From Chitinimonas arctica (lineage in GTDB: Bacteria > Pseudomonadota > Gammaproteobacteria > Burkholderiales > Chitinimonadaceae), in NCBI RefSeq assembly GCF_007431345.1, contig NZ_CP041730.1:3224001-3288000 (forward strand): a stretch of DNA of 64,000 nt, given 5' to 3'. A model generated the notes under the pieces. It was not told the origin of the DNA. It did not search any database and was given only the letters and a program-made list of their open reading frames with translations. A program made the translations under genes and the position numbers. Below are positions 51,147 through 58,570 of the stretch, piece by piece (position 1 is the first letter of the stretch; each line of letters begins with the position of its first letter).

Positions 51147-52319
51147 ATGGAAGTCATCAATGGCAGTCGCTATCTGCTGGATGCAAGCCAGGCCCTCGAT
51201 GGGGAAGGGCGGCCCTGGTTGGTCGTCATGGCCAAAGCCAGCTGGCAAATCGAAACGCGGGACGATGGGCCGCCGCGCCTGGCTGAAGTACAGCGCGGCT
51301 TCCTGGCCAGCGATCTGTTCGAAGGGGAACCGGGCTTGTCGGCGGCCCATATCGAATCCGACTTCGTGTTCAGGAAACAGGCGTGCGACGTCATTTTCAA
51401 GGGTTCGGCGCATGCACCCAAGGGCCGGCCGGTGCGGGAACTGGAAGCCGGTATCAAGCTGGGACCGATACAAAAGATCGTACGCGTCCTCGGCGACCGG
51501 CAGTGGCAACGTAGGTTGGGCGGCTTCTGGTCGCTTGGCAGCGCCGAGCCGTTCCTCAGCCTGCCGGTCAGCTACGGCAATGCCTTTGGCGGCCTATACA
51601 CTGCCGAACACATACAATCGGACGATCCGAAGGACTTCCTGGCGCATCCTGCCAATCTGGTTGGGCGCGGCTATGCCAAGGGAAAATTCCTGTCCTTGCT
51701 CGAAGGCAAGCTTGGCCCGAATATCGAGGCGCATAACGAGCGTGTCGACTCTCCCGAAACACTCTATACGCCGGTATCGCTGGGTCCGATCGCCAGGAAT
51801 TGGGCGCCGCGCCTGGCATTGGCCGGCACCTACGACGAGCAGTGGCGCAACGAGGTATTCCCCTTGCTGCCGGCCGACTTCGACGAGCGCTTCTACCAAT
51901 GCGCGCCGCTGGACCAGCAAATCCCCTTTCCCCGCGGCGGTGAGCAGCTTGTGCTGCTCAATCTGACGCCCGGTGGCGGGGTGACCCCGTTCACCTTGCC
52001 CAGCCTGGATTTGCCGATGGTTGCCCTTCCCGCCAATCGCCATCCCGTGGTATTGCACCCGGTGGTCGATACCCTGGTGATCGACACCGATACGATGACA
52101 ATCGACGTGGTTTGGCGCGCCAGCCTGCCTTTGTCGCGGGGACTGCACGAGATCCATACCGTAGCGGCAGGCAGTATCTGTAAGCGTTGGTGGAAAAGCC
52201 GCGTATATGGCGCGGAAGATTGTGGTTGCCACGGCGTCGAGACGGATGACAAGGATCTGGCGCCGGTGGATACGGCCTTGGTCGATGATGAACTCGACAG
52301 CGAAAGCGAAGCGGCATGA
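51147..52319 (+). CDS. DUF2169 T6SS accessory protein
   Basis: This 390-aa protein fits the DUF2169 family: RYLLDASQALDGEGRPWLVV, FRKQACDVIFKGSAHAPKGR, then WARRLALAGTYDEQWRNEVF-like GTYDEQW, FPLLPADFDERFYQ and the LINLTPGG-type LVLLNLTPGG. DUF2169 genes accompany PAAR-like (DUF4150) effectors and are thought to act as loading adaptors. GCCAGGGA precedes ATG 51147. The stop overlaps the next gene by 4 bp (ATGA 52316-52319), so they are coupled. Confidence 0.85.
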   Translation: MEVINGSRYLLDASQALDGEGRPWLVVMAKASWQIETRDDGPPRLAEVQRGFLASDLFEGEPGLSAAHIESDFVFRKQACDVIFKGSAHAPKGRPVRELEAGIKLGPIQKIVRVLGDRQWQRRLGGFWSLGSAEPFLSLPVSYGNAFGGLYTAEHIQSDDPKDFLAHPANLVGRGYAKGKFLSLLEGKLGPNIEAHNERVDSPETLYTPVSLGPIARNWAPRLALAGTYDEQWRNEVFPLLPADFDERFYQCAPLDQQIPFPRGGEQLVLLNLTPGGGVTPFTLPSLDLPMVALPANRHPVVLHPVVDTLVIDTDTMTIDVVWRASLPLSRGLHEIHTVAAGSICKRWWKSRVYGAEDCGCHGVETDDKDLAPVDTALVDDELDSESEAA

Positions 52320-53422
52320 GTATCAGCACGGAACTGTCCGTTATTGCATCCGGTGCCGTCAGCTCGATCGGATTGAGCGCTGCCAGCACTTGTGCGGCGA
52401 TACGGGCCAGCTTGAATAATTTTCGTGAAACCCACTTCGTGGATAGCAAAGGCGAACCCGTACTGGGTGCCATGGTCCCAACGGCGGTACTCACGGGTAC
52501 CGAGGACGACGAGGTGATACAGGGCGGCCCGGACAAGCTGGCAGCCATGTTCGTGCGCGCCGTACGCGAGTGCAGCGAGGCGGCCGGCGGCATTGACCCA
52601 GCACAGACGGCACTGCTGCTGGTAGGCCCCGAGGGCAGCCGTCCTGGCGTGGACGAGGCGCTGCTCCGCCATGTCTTCGACACCTGCCAGGCCACCGCCG
52701 GCATGGCCTTCCATGCCGCCAGCCGGATCACGCAAGTAGGTACGCCCGGCTTGGCCGTGATGCTCAAATACAGCCGCGAGCTACTTGCGGCACCGCAGGA
52801 AAGCGGTGTGCAAGCTGTTTTGATTGCCGGCCTCGATAGCCTGCTTAACGGGAACGATATTCGCCAGGCCTTGCAGGAAGGGCGAATCCTGACTTCAGCC
52901 AATGCCGATGGTTTCATTCCCGGCGAAGCCTGCGCCTGCATCCTGGTGGTTCGGTCCGATGCCGCCTTGGCGCGCCGCCGTGCCGATGGACGGGAGGATG
53001 AGCCTGCCGCGGCGATATTGCGGCTGAGAGGGATCGGCCTGGCGCAAGAGAGCGCCACCTTATCGTCTCGGCAACCCAGCCGCGGACGCGGTCTTGCCAC
53101 GGCCATCGCCCAAGCCCTTGGCGAGGCGGAGCTGCAGGCGCACGATGTCCATAACCGGATGTCCGATGCGACCGCCGAGAGCTATTTCTTCGAAGAGGCC
53201 AGCTATGCCTGGACACGCCTATTGCGGCAACGTTCGCCCGAAGGCTATTTGTTTACGACGCCCATGAATCGCGTCGGCCATATCGGCGCCGCGATGGGGC
53301 CGCTCACCTTGGTGCTGGCGCTTGACCAGGTACGCAAGCAATGGGCGGCGGGCGAAAATATCCTGATTCATCTGAGCAGCAATAGCAGTCCACGGGCAGC
53401 CCTGGTGCTTACCGCCGCATAA
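52316..53422 (+). CDS. Ketosynthase-like (thiolase-fold) protein of the effector module
   Basis: This 368-aa protein resembles beta-ketoacyl-ACP synthases: an Ala/Ser-rich start (IASGAVSSIGLSAASTCAAI), DGFIPGEACACILVVRSDAA matching the GEGAG block, and NRVGHIGAAMGPLTLVLALD matching the conserved C-terminal His region. The place where the nucleophilic Cys should stand reads FHAASRITQVGTPGLAVMLK, with no Cys, so condensing activity is doubtful. Thiolase-like proteins recur beside DUF2169 and DUF4150 genes in T6SS loci. It is more likely a structural or chaperone relative than a lipid enzyme. Confidence 0.72.
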   Translation: MSISTELSVIASGAVSSIGLSAASTCAAIRASLNNFRETHFVDSKGEPVLGAMVPTAVLTGTEDDEVIQGGPDKLAAMFVRAVRECSEAAGGIDPAQTALLLVGPEGSRPGVDEALLRHVFDTCQATAGMAFHAASRITQVGTPGLAVMLKYSRELLAAPQESGVQAVLIAGLDSLLNGNDIRQALQEGRILTSANADGFIPGEACACILVVRSDAALARRRADGREDEPAAAILRLRGIGLAQESATLSSRQPSRGRGLATAIAQALGEAELQAHDVHNRMSDATAESYFFEEASYAWTRLLRQRSPEGYLFTTPMNRVGHIGAAMGPLTLVLALDQVRKQWAAGENILIHLSSNSSPRAALVLTAA

Positions 53423-53448
53423 ACCTGCCCTGGATAGAAAGACTGGCC

Positions 53449-55083
53449 ATGTCGCACAATGTATTTGCCAATAACAATGAGATTTGCGCGAAGAGCGCCA
53501 GCGGCACGTCCAACCTGGCGATAGACACCTGCTTTTCGCCGGGCGCCCCCATGCCGGGCGTGCCGGTGCCTTATATGAATACCTGCAAAGCCGGCGATAT
53601 TACCAAGGGCTCGCGTACGGTATTTATCAAGGGCATGGAAGTCTGCCTGGAAGACAAGAGCTATTTCTCCACCAGCTATGGCGATGAAGCGGCCACCAAG
53701 GGACTTAAGCGCGGGACCGTTTCCACCAGCGTGCAAGGCAAGTGCCGCTTTATCGGCTGGAGCCCGAATGTGTTTATCGAGGGGCTTGCGGTCACGCGCC
53801 ACCTCGATATGGTGACGCACAACCACAATAGCCCCGCCAATACGCCGCCGACTTATTATATGTCGAGCCAGGATACCAAAACGAAATGCAAGGAAGATCA
53901 AGACCGCATTGCCAAGCGCTGCGCGGCCGATTCCAAGAAGAATATGAAGGGCAAGGGCGTTCCCACGGGTAAACAGGATAAGGCCGACAAAGCCCATGAA
54001 TGGGTCACCGATCATTGCGGGCCACTATTGGCCAAGCCGGGCGAGGACTTCGAGAATTGGTACAAGGAATTTGGCGATACCGGTAAGTTGATGCAACAAG
54101 CGGCCAGCCAGCTAAAGAACGAAGTCATCGCCAAGATGGAAAAGGAAGTAACCGAGTACGCCACCAAGACGGTAGTCAAGATGGCGGCTCGCCGAGGCTT
54201 GACCGGTTGGATTCCGGTGGTCGGCTGGGTGCTGACGGCCGTGGACGTTGCGGTAACCGGCTATGAAGTGGCGACGACCGTGAGCACGATGAAGGACGAG
54301 TTGGCCGACCTGAAGAAAACGGTCGAGCAGCTGAAGAAGGAGTCGCAGAACGTCACCAAAGTGCTGGACAAGTACAAGGACGAACTCAAAAACTACGGCA
54401 ATCTGGATAAGAAGCGCCAAGGTGAAGTCGCACGCGAAGTCATGGCCGGCGTACAGGGTGCCTACGGTGCCGCCAACCCTTGTCTACGCGCGCGTAAATG
54501 CTCGTTGATCCCTTACAACAAAACCACGGCAGCCAATAACTGGGCAGGAAAAGGTTGCTGTCCTGGACAGACCGGACACCATCTTATGCCGGATGCCATG
54601 TTCCGTAACGGCGACAAGGCCGTCCAGAACAGCGCTTTCGATAAGTGGAAGACCTCCTATAAGGGTGAGAAGCCGCTGGAGGATCTGAAAATTGCCGATA
54701 TGCCGCGCGATAAAAAGCCGACGGCAAAATGTTGGGATAAGTACAAGGAAGGTCCGGCACCGACTATCTGCCTGGAGGGTAGTGACAATACCAGTGGTTC
54801 GCACGGAGTCATGCATGCCGCGACGGCAAAGGCGGTGAAGCCTTTCCAGGCGAAGCCGGAAATGGACTACACCAAAGCCCGGAGCCTGCTTGCCCACGAA
54901 ATCAGCGTGGCTTACGGTTGTGATGTAAAGTGCCTCGAAGCGCAGCTCGATGAATCTTATTGCAAGATGTACACCTGCGGTAACCCAGGAGATGATTGCG
55001 AGAAGAAACTCAAGGATGCCAAAGTGGTGCCGCATTCGGGTATGCCAAATGGCGGGCCGACGTCGACCGACGGTGATTTGTAA
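53449..55083 (+). CDS. PAAR-like (DUF4150) protein with C-terminal GHH/HNH nuclease toxin
   Basis: This 544-aa specialised effector has an N-terminal DUF4150 PAAR-like domain (about 1-125, with IDTCFSPGAPMPGVPVPYMN and VFIEGLAVTRHLDMVTHN). A middle region (180-330) holds a hydrophobic stretch (251-275) and a charged coiled coil (285-315). The C-terminal Tox-GHH2-like domain has CPGQTGHHLMPDAMF (Gly376-His377-His378) and a second histidine block SGSHGVMH (452-456). The GHH signature belongs to HNH/endonuclease VII-type toxins, so it probably cleaves nucleic acid in target cells. Many cysteines (370, 371, 428, 441, 491 and others) may bind zinc or form disulfides. Immunity gene follows. Confidence 0.85.
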   Translation: MSHNVFANNNEICAKSASGTSNLAIDTCFSPGAPMPGVPVPYMNTCKAGDITKGSRTVFIKGMEVCLEDKSYFSTSYGDEAATKGLKRGTVSTSVQGKCRFIGWSPNVFIEGLAVTRHLDMVTHNHNSPANTPPTYYMSSQDTKTKCKEDQDRIAKRCAADSKKNMKGKGVPTGKQDKADKAHEWVTDHCGPLLAKPGEDFENWYKEFGDTGKLMQQAASQLKNEVIAKMEKEVTEYATKTVVKMAARRGLTGWIPVVGWVLTAVDVAVTGYEVATTVSTMKDELADLKKTVEQLKKESQNVTKVLDKYKDELKNYGNLDKKRQGEVAREVMAGVQGAYGAANPCLRARKCSLIPYNKTTAANNWAGKGCCPGQTGHHLMPDAMFRNGDKAVQNSAFDKWKTSYKGEKPLEDLKIADMPRDKKPTAKCWDKYKEGPAPTICLEGSDNTSGSHGVMHAATAKAVKPFQAKPEMDYTKARSLLAHEISVAYGCDVKCLEAQLDESYCKMYTCGNPGDDCEKKLKDAKVVPHSGMPNGGPTSTDGDL

Positions 55084-55120
55084 TCGCTATTTAAATTATG
55101 TGTAAGAGAGGAGGTTGGCA

Positions 55121-56118
55121 GTGCCTATTTTTGACCGTGAAAAGTGGAGTAGATTCGGTAGTGGCTTCTCAGGTTATGATTGTGCAATTGGTTTTGACCG
55201 CCGATACGCATTCTTGATGTATGAGATAACCGACAGCCCACATCGTGACCCCATGCCGGAGATGCGGGTGGTCGTGGCGCGTATGGAGCGTCCGATGGAA
55301 AACAGATTCTATCGGATTCAGTTGCCTCATTTTGATTTTGCACGAATTGCCTATGGGGAAAGTCCGAGTACCGAATTTACGGCGGTCGATCTGGGGGGAA
55401 TACCTATGGCTATAACCCGCCTCATAGCGAAGAAGAGAAGAAGCACCCCGTGGCGCTTGAGGGTAGTGAACTGAACGCAGTCATTTCCCAGGTGGTTCGT
55501 ATTGGCGGTAGCATCTACACCGTTGGTGGGCCGCGTCGCATGCATAAGCGGCTGGGAATAGATAAATGGCACGATATTACTGCCAGCTTGCCGATTCCGC
55601 CGGATTACGCAAATGGTAATGCGAATATGGGAGACTTTATTTGGAACGATGCGGCGGGATATAGCGAGAACGATATCTACGCCATCGGGGGCGCGGGAGA
55701 TGTGTGGCATTTCGACGGAAAGAAATGGTCGCAATGCAGCTTCCCTTCCAATGAGCGCTTGTATAACGTTTGCTGCGGCGACGATGGCAAAGTTTATATT
55801 GGCGGCAATATGGGATCGCTCTATGTGGGGCGCGAGAATAGCTGGAAAAAGCTGTCCGACGGTAATTACAGCGTGCCTTGGAAGGATATCGCCTGGTTCG
55901 CCGGCAAACTCTGGTGCGGTTCGGATTACGGCCTGTGGGAATGGCACGGCACGGAATTGGTGCGGGCGCCAGTGCCGGCGGATGTTCAACTGGTATCCGG
56001 CGCAATCGATATCTCGCCGGACAAGACCTTGATGCTGACAGCCGGCCCCGATGGCGCTGCCCTATTCGACGGCACAAAGTGGGAAGTCCTGTTCAGCCGG
56101 CACGATCTGGAAGACTAG
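55121..56118 (+). pseudogene. Probable immunity gene for the GHH nuclease, interrupted by a -1 frameshift
   Basis: Two frames together form one 332-aa protein. The first part runs from GTG 55121 (AGAGGAGG 6 bp upstream). The second is open from about 55399 (NTYGYNPPHSEEEKK) to the stop at 56118. The switch is at the GGGGGG run 55393-55398; a seventh G would give LGGNTYGYN and a seamless protein. The second half has repeated IYTVGG, IYAIGGAGDVWHFDGKKW, VYIGGN and LWCGSDYGLWEW, like a beta-propeller. The position 37 bp after a toxin gene makes immunity the best guess. I do not recognise the family with certainty. Confidence 0.7.
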
Positions 56119-56152
56119 CTAGGTGTTGATGTCCTGGTTTCGACCGTGCCGT

Positions 56153-56168
56153 TTCGAGCCGGCTCGAA
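56153..56168. repeat. 16-bp perfect palindrome
   Basis: TTCGAGCCGGCTCGAA, a perfect palindrome between the immunity gene and the TIGR02270 gene. It could be a protein-binding site or part of a weak terminator; no T run follows. Confidence 0.4.
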
Positions 56169-56240
56169 GCCGGGGCGCCGGTGCTGCAAACGGACTTCGC
56201 TGTTCTCACTGCGATCGTCCGATAGACGAAAGTACACCAA

Positions 56241-57635
56241 TTGACTGTTTTGCTTCCCCTTGTGGCACGCCATGCCGAAGATGCGGCCTTCTACTGGGCG
56301 CATGGTCGCGAGGCGACCTTCAGTAGCCAACATACCCCGCAATCCCGTAGGCGTTTCCGTCACTTATTGGATGCCAACCTCGAAGGCTTACGGGTAGCCC
56401 AGCGCGAAAGCGCATCGCAGGATGGCATCTCCGGCGCGGGCTGGCAGGCTGTGTGGGCGCGCGTGCAGCAGTGGCAGACCGCCGACGAGGCATTCGTGGC
56501 GGGCGTATTGGCGCTTGAGGCGGCCACTGCTAAATCACCAAGGCTGACCATGCTGGAGGCGCTGGAGCAACTGGCCTGCGAACAGTTCGGCCAGGATGCG
56601 GAACGCGACATCGCCCAGGGACTGGGTCATGCCGCGACCGAGTTGGATGCAGCCGGTTTGAAGTGGCTGGTACCTCGCTGGTTGGCTTCCGAGCAGCCCA
56701 TTTTTCGGCGTGCTGCGCTGGCTGCCGGCGTGAGCGGTGGTTTGTTGAGCGATGAAGATTTGCAATCCTATCTGGTGGATGCCCATCCGCTGGTACGCGC
56801 CAGGGCGCTACGCGCCGTGGGCGAGCTGGGGCGCAATACGCTGGTCGATATGCTGCCAGGCGCAATCGACCTTGCCCGCGAGACAGATGCGGTCTGCAGA
56901 TATTGGGCCGCCATTTCGCTCTGCCTGCTGGGTCGCAACGAAGGTATCGCGACACTGGGACGCTGGACGTCCGAGAACCCGACCGGTGCGCTGACCCAGC
57001 ATGCCCTGGCGGTACTTGCCCAGCGCTTGCCGCGTGAAATACTCAGGAAAAGTCTGTCCGCCGCTCTACATTTACCCTCGCACCAGCGAAGTGCGCTGAA
57101 CGCAATCCGCTACAGCGGCGATTTGGGTTGGCTGCCTGTTTTACTTGATCTGGTGGAGCAGCACAGCCAGGACGATGCCCTGCGCGCGGCCTTGCTGGAG
57201 CCGTCCACGAATCTGGCGCGCCTGGCAGGGGATGTGTTGGCCCACCTGACCGGACGCCCCCTTGCCGGTTCGGACCAATCCGAAGCCCTGTGGCAGCACG
57301 CCCCTGCGGTTGAAGACCTGTTCGAAGCGGACGAACACGGCGACTTCCCCGACCCTGCCTCCGACCCCGATGTTCCGATCCAACGCAAGCACGATCCCGA
57401 TATTGATTTGCTCTGGCCCGATCCGGCCAAATTGCGTCGGGCGCTGGCTTCGCTTGGCGTGGCTGATCCCACGACGGATGGGCAGTCGCTTTACCTATAT
57501 GGCCAGGCGCTGACACCCGCGTATGCACGCCAGTTGATCCACGATCCCGAGTCGCCGCAATCGCTGCGCTACCATGCCGCCCTGTACTTGCGGTGCAATG
57601 GGCATAGCGAGACCTTGATCGATATCGGTCGATGA
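56241..57635 (+). CDS. TIGR02270 family protein (T6SS-associated)
   Basis: This 464-aa protein matches the TIGR02270 family, which is found in and near T6SS loci. It has HEAT-like alpha repeats, for instance HPLVRARALRAVGELGRNTL and YWAAISLCLLGRNEGIATLG, and the C-terminal DPDIDLLWPDPAKLRRALA. The longest start is TTG 56241; GTG 56262 is an alternative, and neither has a clear ribosome binding site. Its role is unknown. It is the last T6SS-linked gene on this side. Confidence 0.72.
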   Translation: MTVLLPLVARHAEDAAFYWAHGREATFSSQHTPQSRRRFRHLLDANLEGLRVAQRESASQDGISGAGWQAVWARVQQWQTADEAFVAGVLALEAATAKSPRLTMLEALEQLACEQFGQDAERDIAQGLGHAATELDAAGLKWLVPRWLASEQPIFRRAALAAGVSGGLLSDEDLQSYLVDAHPLVRARALRAVGELGRNTLVDMLPGAIDLARETDAVCRYWAAISLCLLGRNEGIATLGRWTSENPTGALTQHALAVLAQRLPREILRKSLSAALHLPSHQRSALNAIRYSGDLGWLPVLLDLVEQHSQDDALRAALLEPSTNLARLAGDVLAHLTGRPLAGSDQSEALWQHAPAVEDLFEADEHGDFPDPASDPDVPIQRKHDPDIDLLWPDPAKLRRALASLGVADPTTDGQSLYLYGQALTPAYARQLIHDPESPQSLRYHAALYLRCNGHSETLIDIGR

Positions 57636-57652
57636 AGATCGGTGGCGAGAAT

Positions 57653-57679
57653 TCAACTTTTCCGCGCAGCTGCCGATAA
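57653..57679 (+). promoter_or_regulatory. Sigma-28 (FliA)-type promoter
   Basis: TCAACTTT (57653-57660), 11 bp, GCCGATAA (57672-57679). The flagellar sigma consensus is TAAAGTTT-N11-GCCGATAA, so the -10 is perfect, the spacing exact and the -35 matches 6 of 8. The -10 8-mer alone could occur by chance about twice in 64 kb of two-strand sequence, but the correctly spaced -35 makes chance less likely. Confidence 0.55.
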
Positions 57680-57684
57680 GACTT

Positions 57685-57788
57685 ATACGGCTAACAGCAG
57701 CGACAGGAAAAGCCCGGGTGGCGGCTATGTCCGCAACCGCAAACGGGTAGCTTTGGCAAAAGGACCGGGATTTTTTCCCGGTCTTTTT
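57685..57788 (+). ncRNA. Candidate sigma-28-driven small structured RNA
   Basis: From the predicted start at about 57685 to the terminator end is about 104 nt. Inside, AAAGC...GCTTT and CCG...CGG (57709-57716, 57744-57754), GGT/ACC and GCGG-CTATGT-CCGC (57721-57734) nest into one long hairpin with small bulges, followed by the terminator hairpin. It has no convincing ORF with a ribosome binding site. It may be an independent sRNA or a leader of the DUF29 gene ending in an attenuator. I do not match it to a known RNA family. Confidence 0.4.
57763..57788 (+). terminator. Intrinsic terminator
   Basis: GACCGGGA (57763-57770), TTTTT loop, TCCCGGTC (57776-57783), then five Ts, with further Ts after a G. 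Strong; it ends the candidate RNA and possibly the TIGR02270 transcript. Confidence 0.85.
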
Positions 57789-57876
57789 GTTTTTGTGCAC
57801 GCAAGCCCGCATGACTGAACGACAGGAAAAGCGGAAAAGCGCAAAATCACAGCCGCAAGCATAAGGAGAAAAAGCC

Positions 57877-58320
57877 ATGAGCCGTATCGGTTATGAGCAG
57901 GACGTCGTTGCGTGGGCCAACGAACAGGCCGCGTTGATACGCGCCGGTAAATTCGAGCAGCTCGACCTTGAACATATCGCCGAGGAGATCGAGGACGTGG
58001 GCAAGAGTGAACAGCGGGAACTGGCCAACCGGATGGCTATTTTGCTGGCGCATTTACTAAAGTGGCAGTTCCAATCGGAGCGGCGCGGCGCAAGCTGGAA
58101 AAACACCATCAACGTGCAACGTGAGGCTATTGCTTGGCGCCTTCGCAAAACGCCCAGCCTCAAACACGACGTGGCTGACCCGGAATGGTGGCAGTACGTT
58201 TGGGGTGATGCCACCGACCTGGCCGGCAGGGAAACCGGATTGGACGGTTTCCCGAAAGCGTGCCCCTGGCCCTTTGAAACGATCATGTCCGACTGGCTAC
58301 CCGAGCCATTTTCGAACTGA
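57877..58320 (+). CDS. DUF29 family protein
   Basis: This 147-aa protein shows the DUF29 pattern: YEQDVVAWANEQAALIRAGK, FEQLDLEHIAEEIEDVGKSE, LANRMAILLAHLLKWQF and the C-terminal CPWPFETIMSDWLPEPF. DUF29 proteins are small helical proteins of unknown function, frequent in cyanobacteria and proteobacteria. AAGGAG stands 9 bp before ATG 57877. Flanked by terminators, it is a single-gene unit. Confidence 0.88.
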   Translation: MSRIGYEQDVVAWANEQAALIRAGKFEQLDLEHIAEEIEDVGKSEQRELANRMAILLAHLLKWQFQSERRGASWKNTINVQREAIAWRLRKTPSLKHDVADPEWWQYVWGDATDLAGRETGLDGFPKACPWPFETIMSDWLPEPFSN

Positions 58321-58431
58321 CCTGAAACCCGCCTGCAACAATCACCGGGCACACTGCCGGCACTTTCCGCTGCTGGACAGCGGTTGTGGCTCCTGCCCGG
58401 ACGAGCCCGATGTGCCGGGCACCAAATCGCC

Positions 58432-58466
58432 TGCCCCCGAGTCTGTTGCTCGGGGGCATTTGTTTT
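58432..58466 (+). terminator. Intrinsic terminator after the DUF29 gene
   Basis: TGCCCCCGAG (58432-58441), 7-nt loop, CTCGGGGGCA (58449-58458), then TTTGTTTT. A second GC hairpin (TGCCCGG...CCGGGCA, about 58394-58421) precedes it. Confidence 0.85.
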
Positions 58467-58570
58467 GCCTGTTCCTTCTCCGGTGTGCCCAGGTAGGCAT
58501 TTCGTCCTAGCATTAGGAAGCTGCTGAAAAACCGCACATAGGCACTGTCTCAGTGCATCGAGGAGAGGGC

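Noticed and set aside
57690..57760. Cyclic di-GMP riboswitch in the structured RNA near 57.7 kb
   Set aside because: Parts such as GCGAC...AAAGCC and GGGTAGC vaguely recall the class I aptamer, but the GGCAAACC and GACGCAAAGC cores and the two-stem arrangement are not present.
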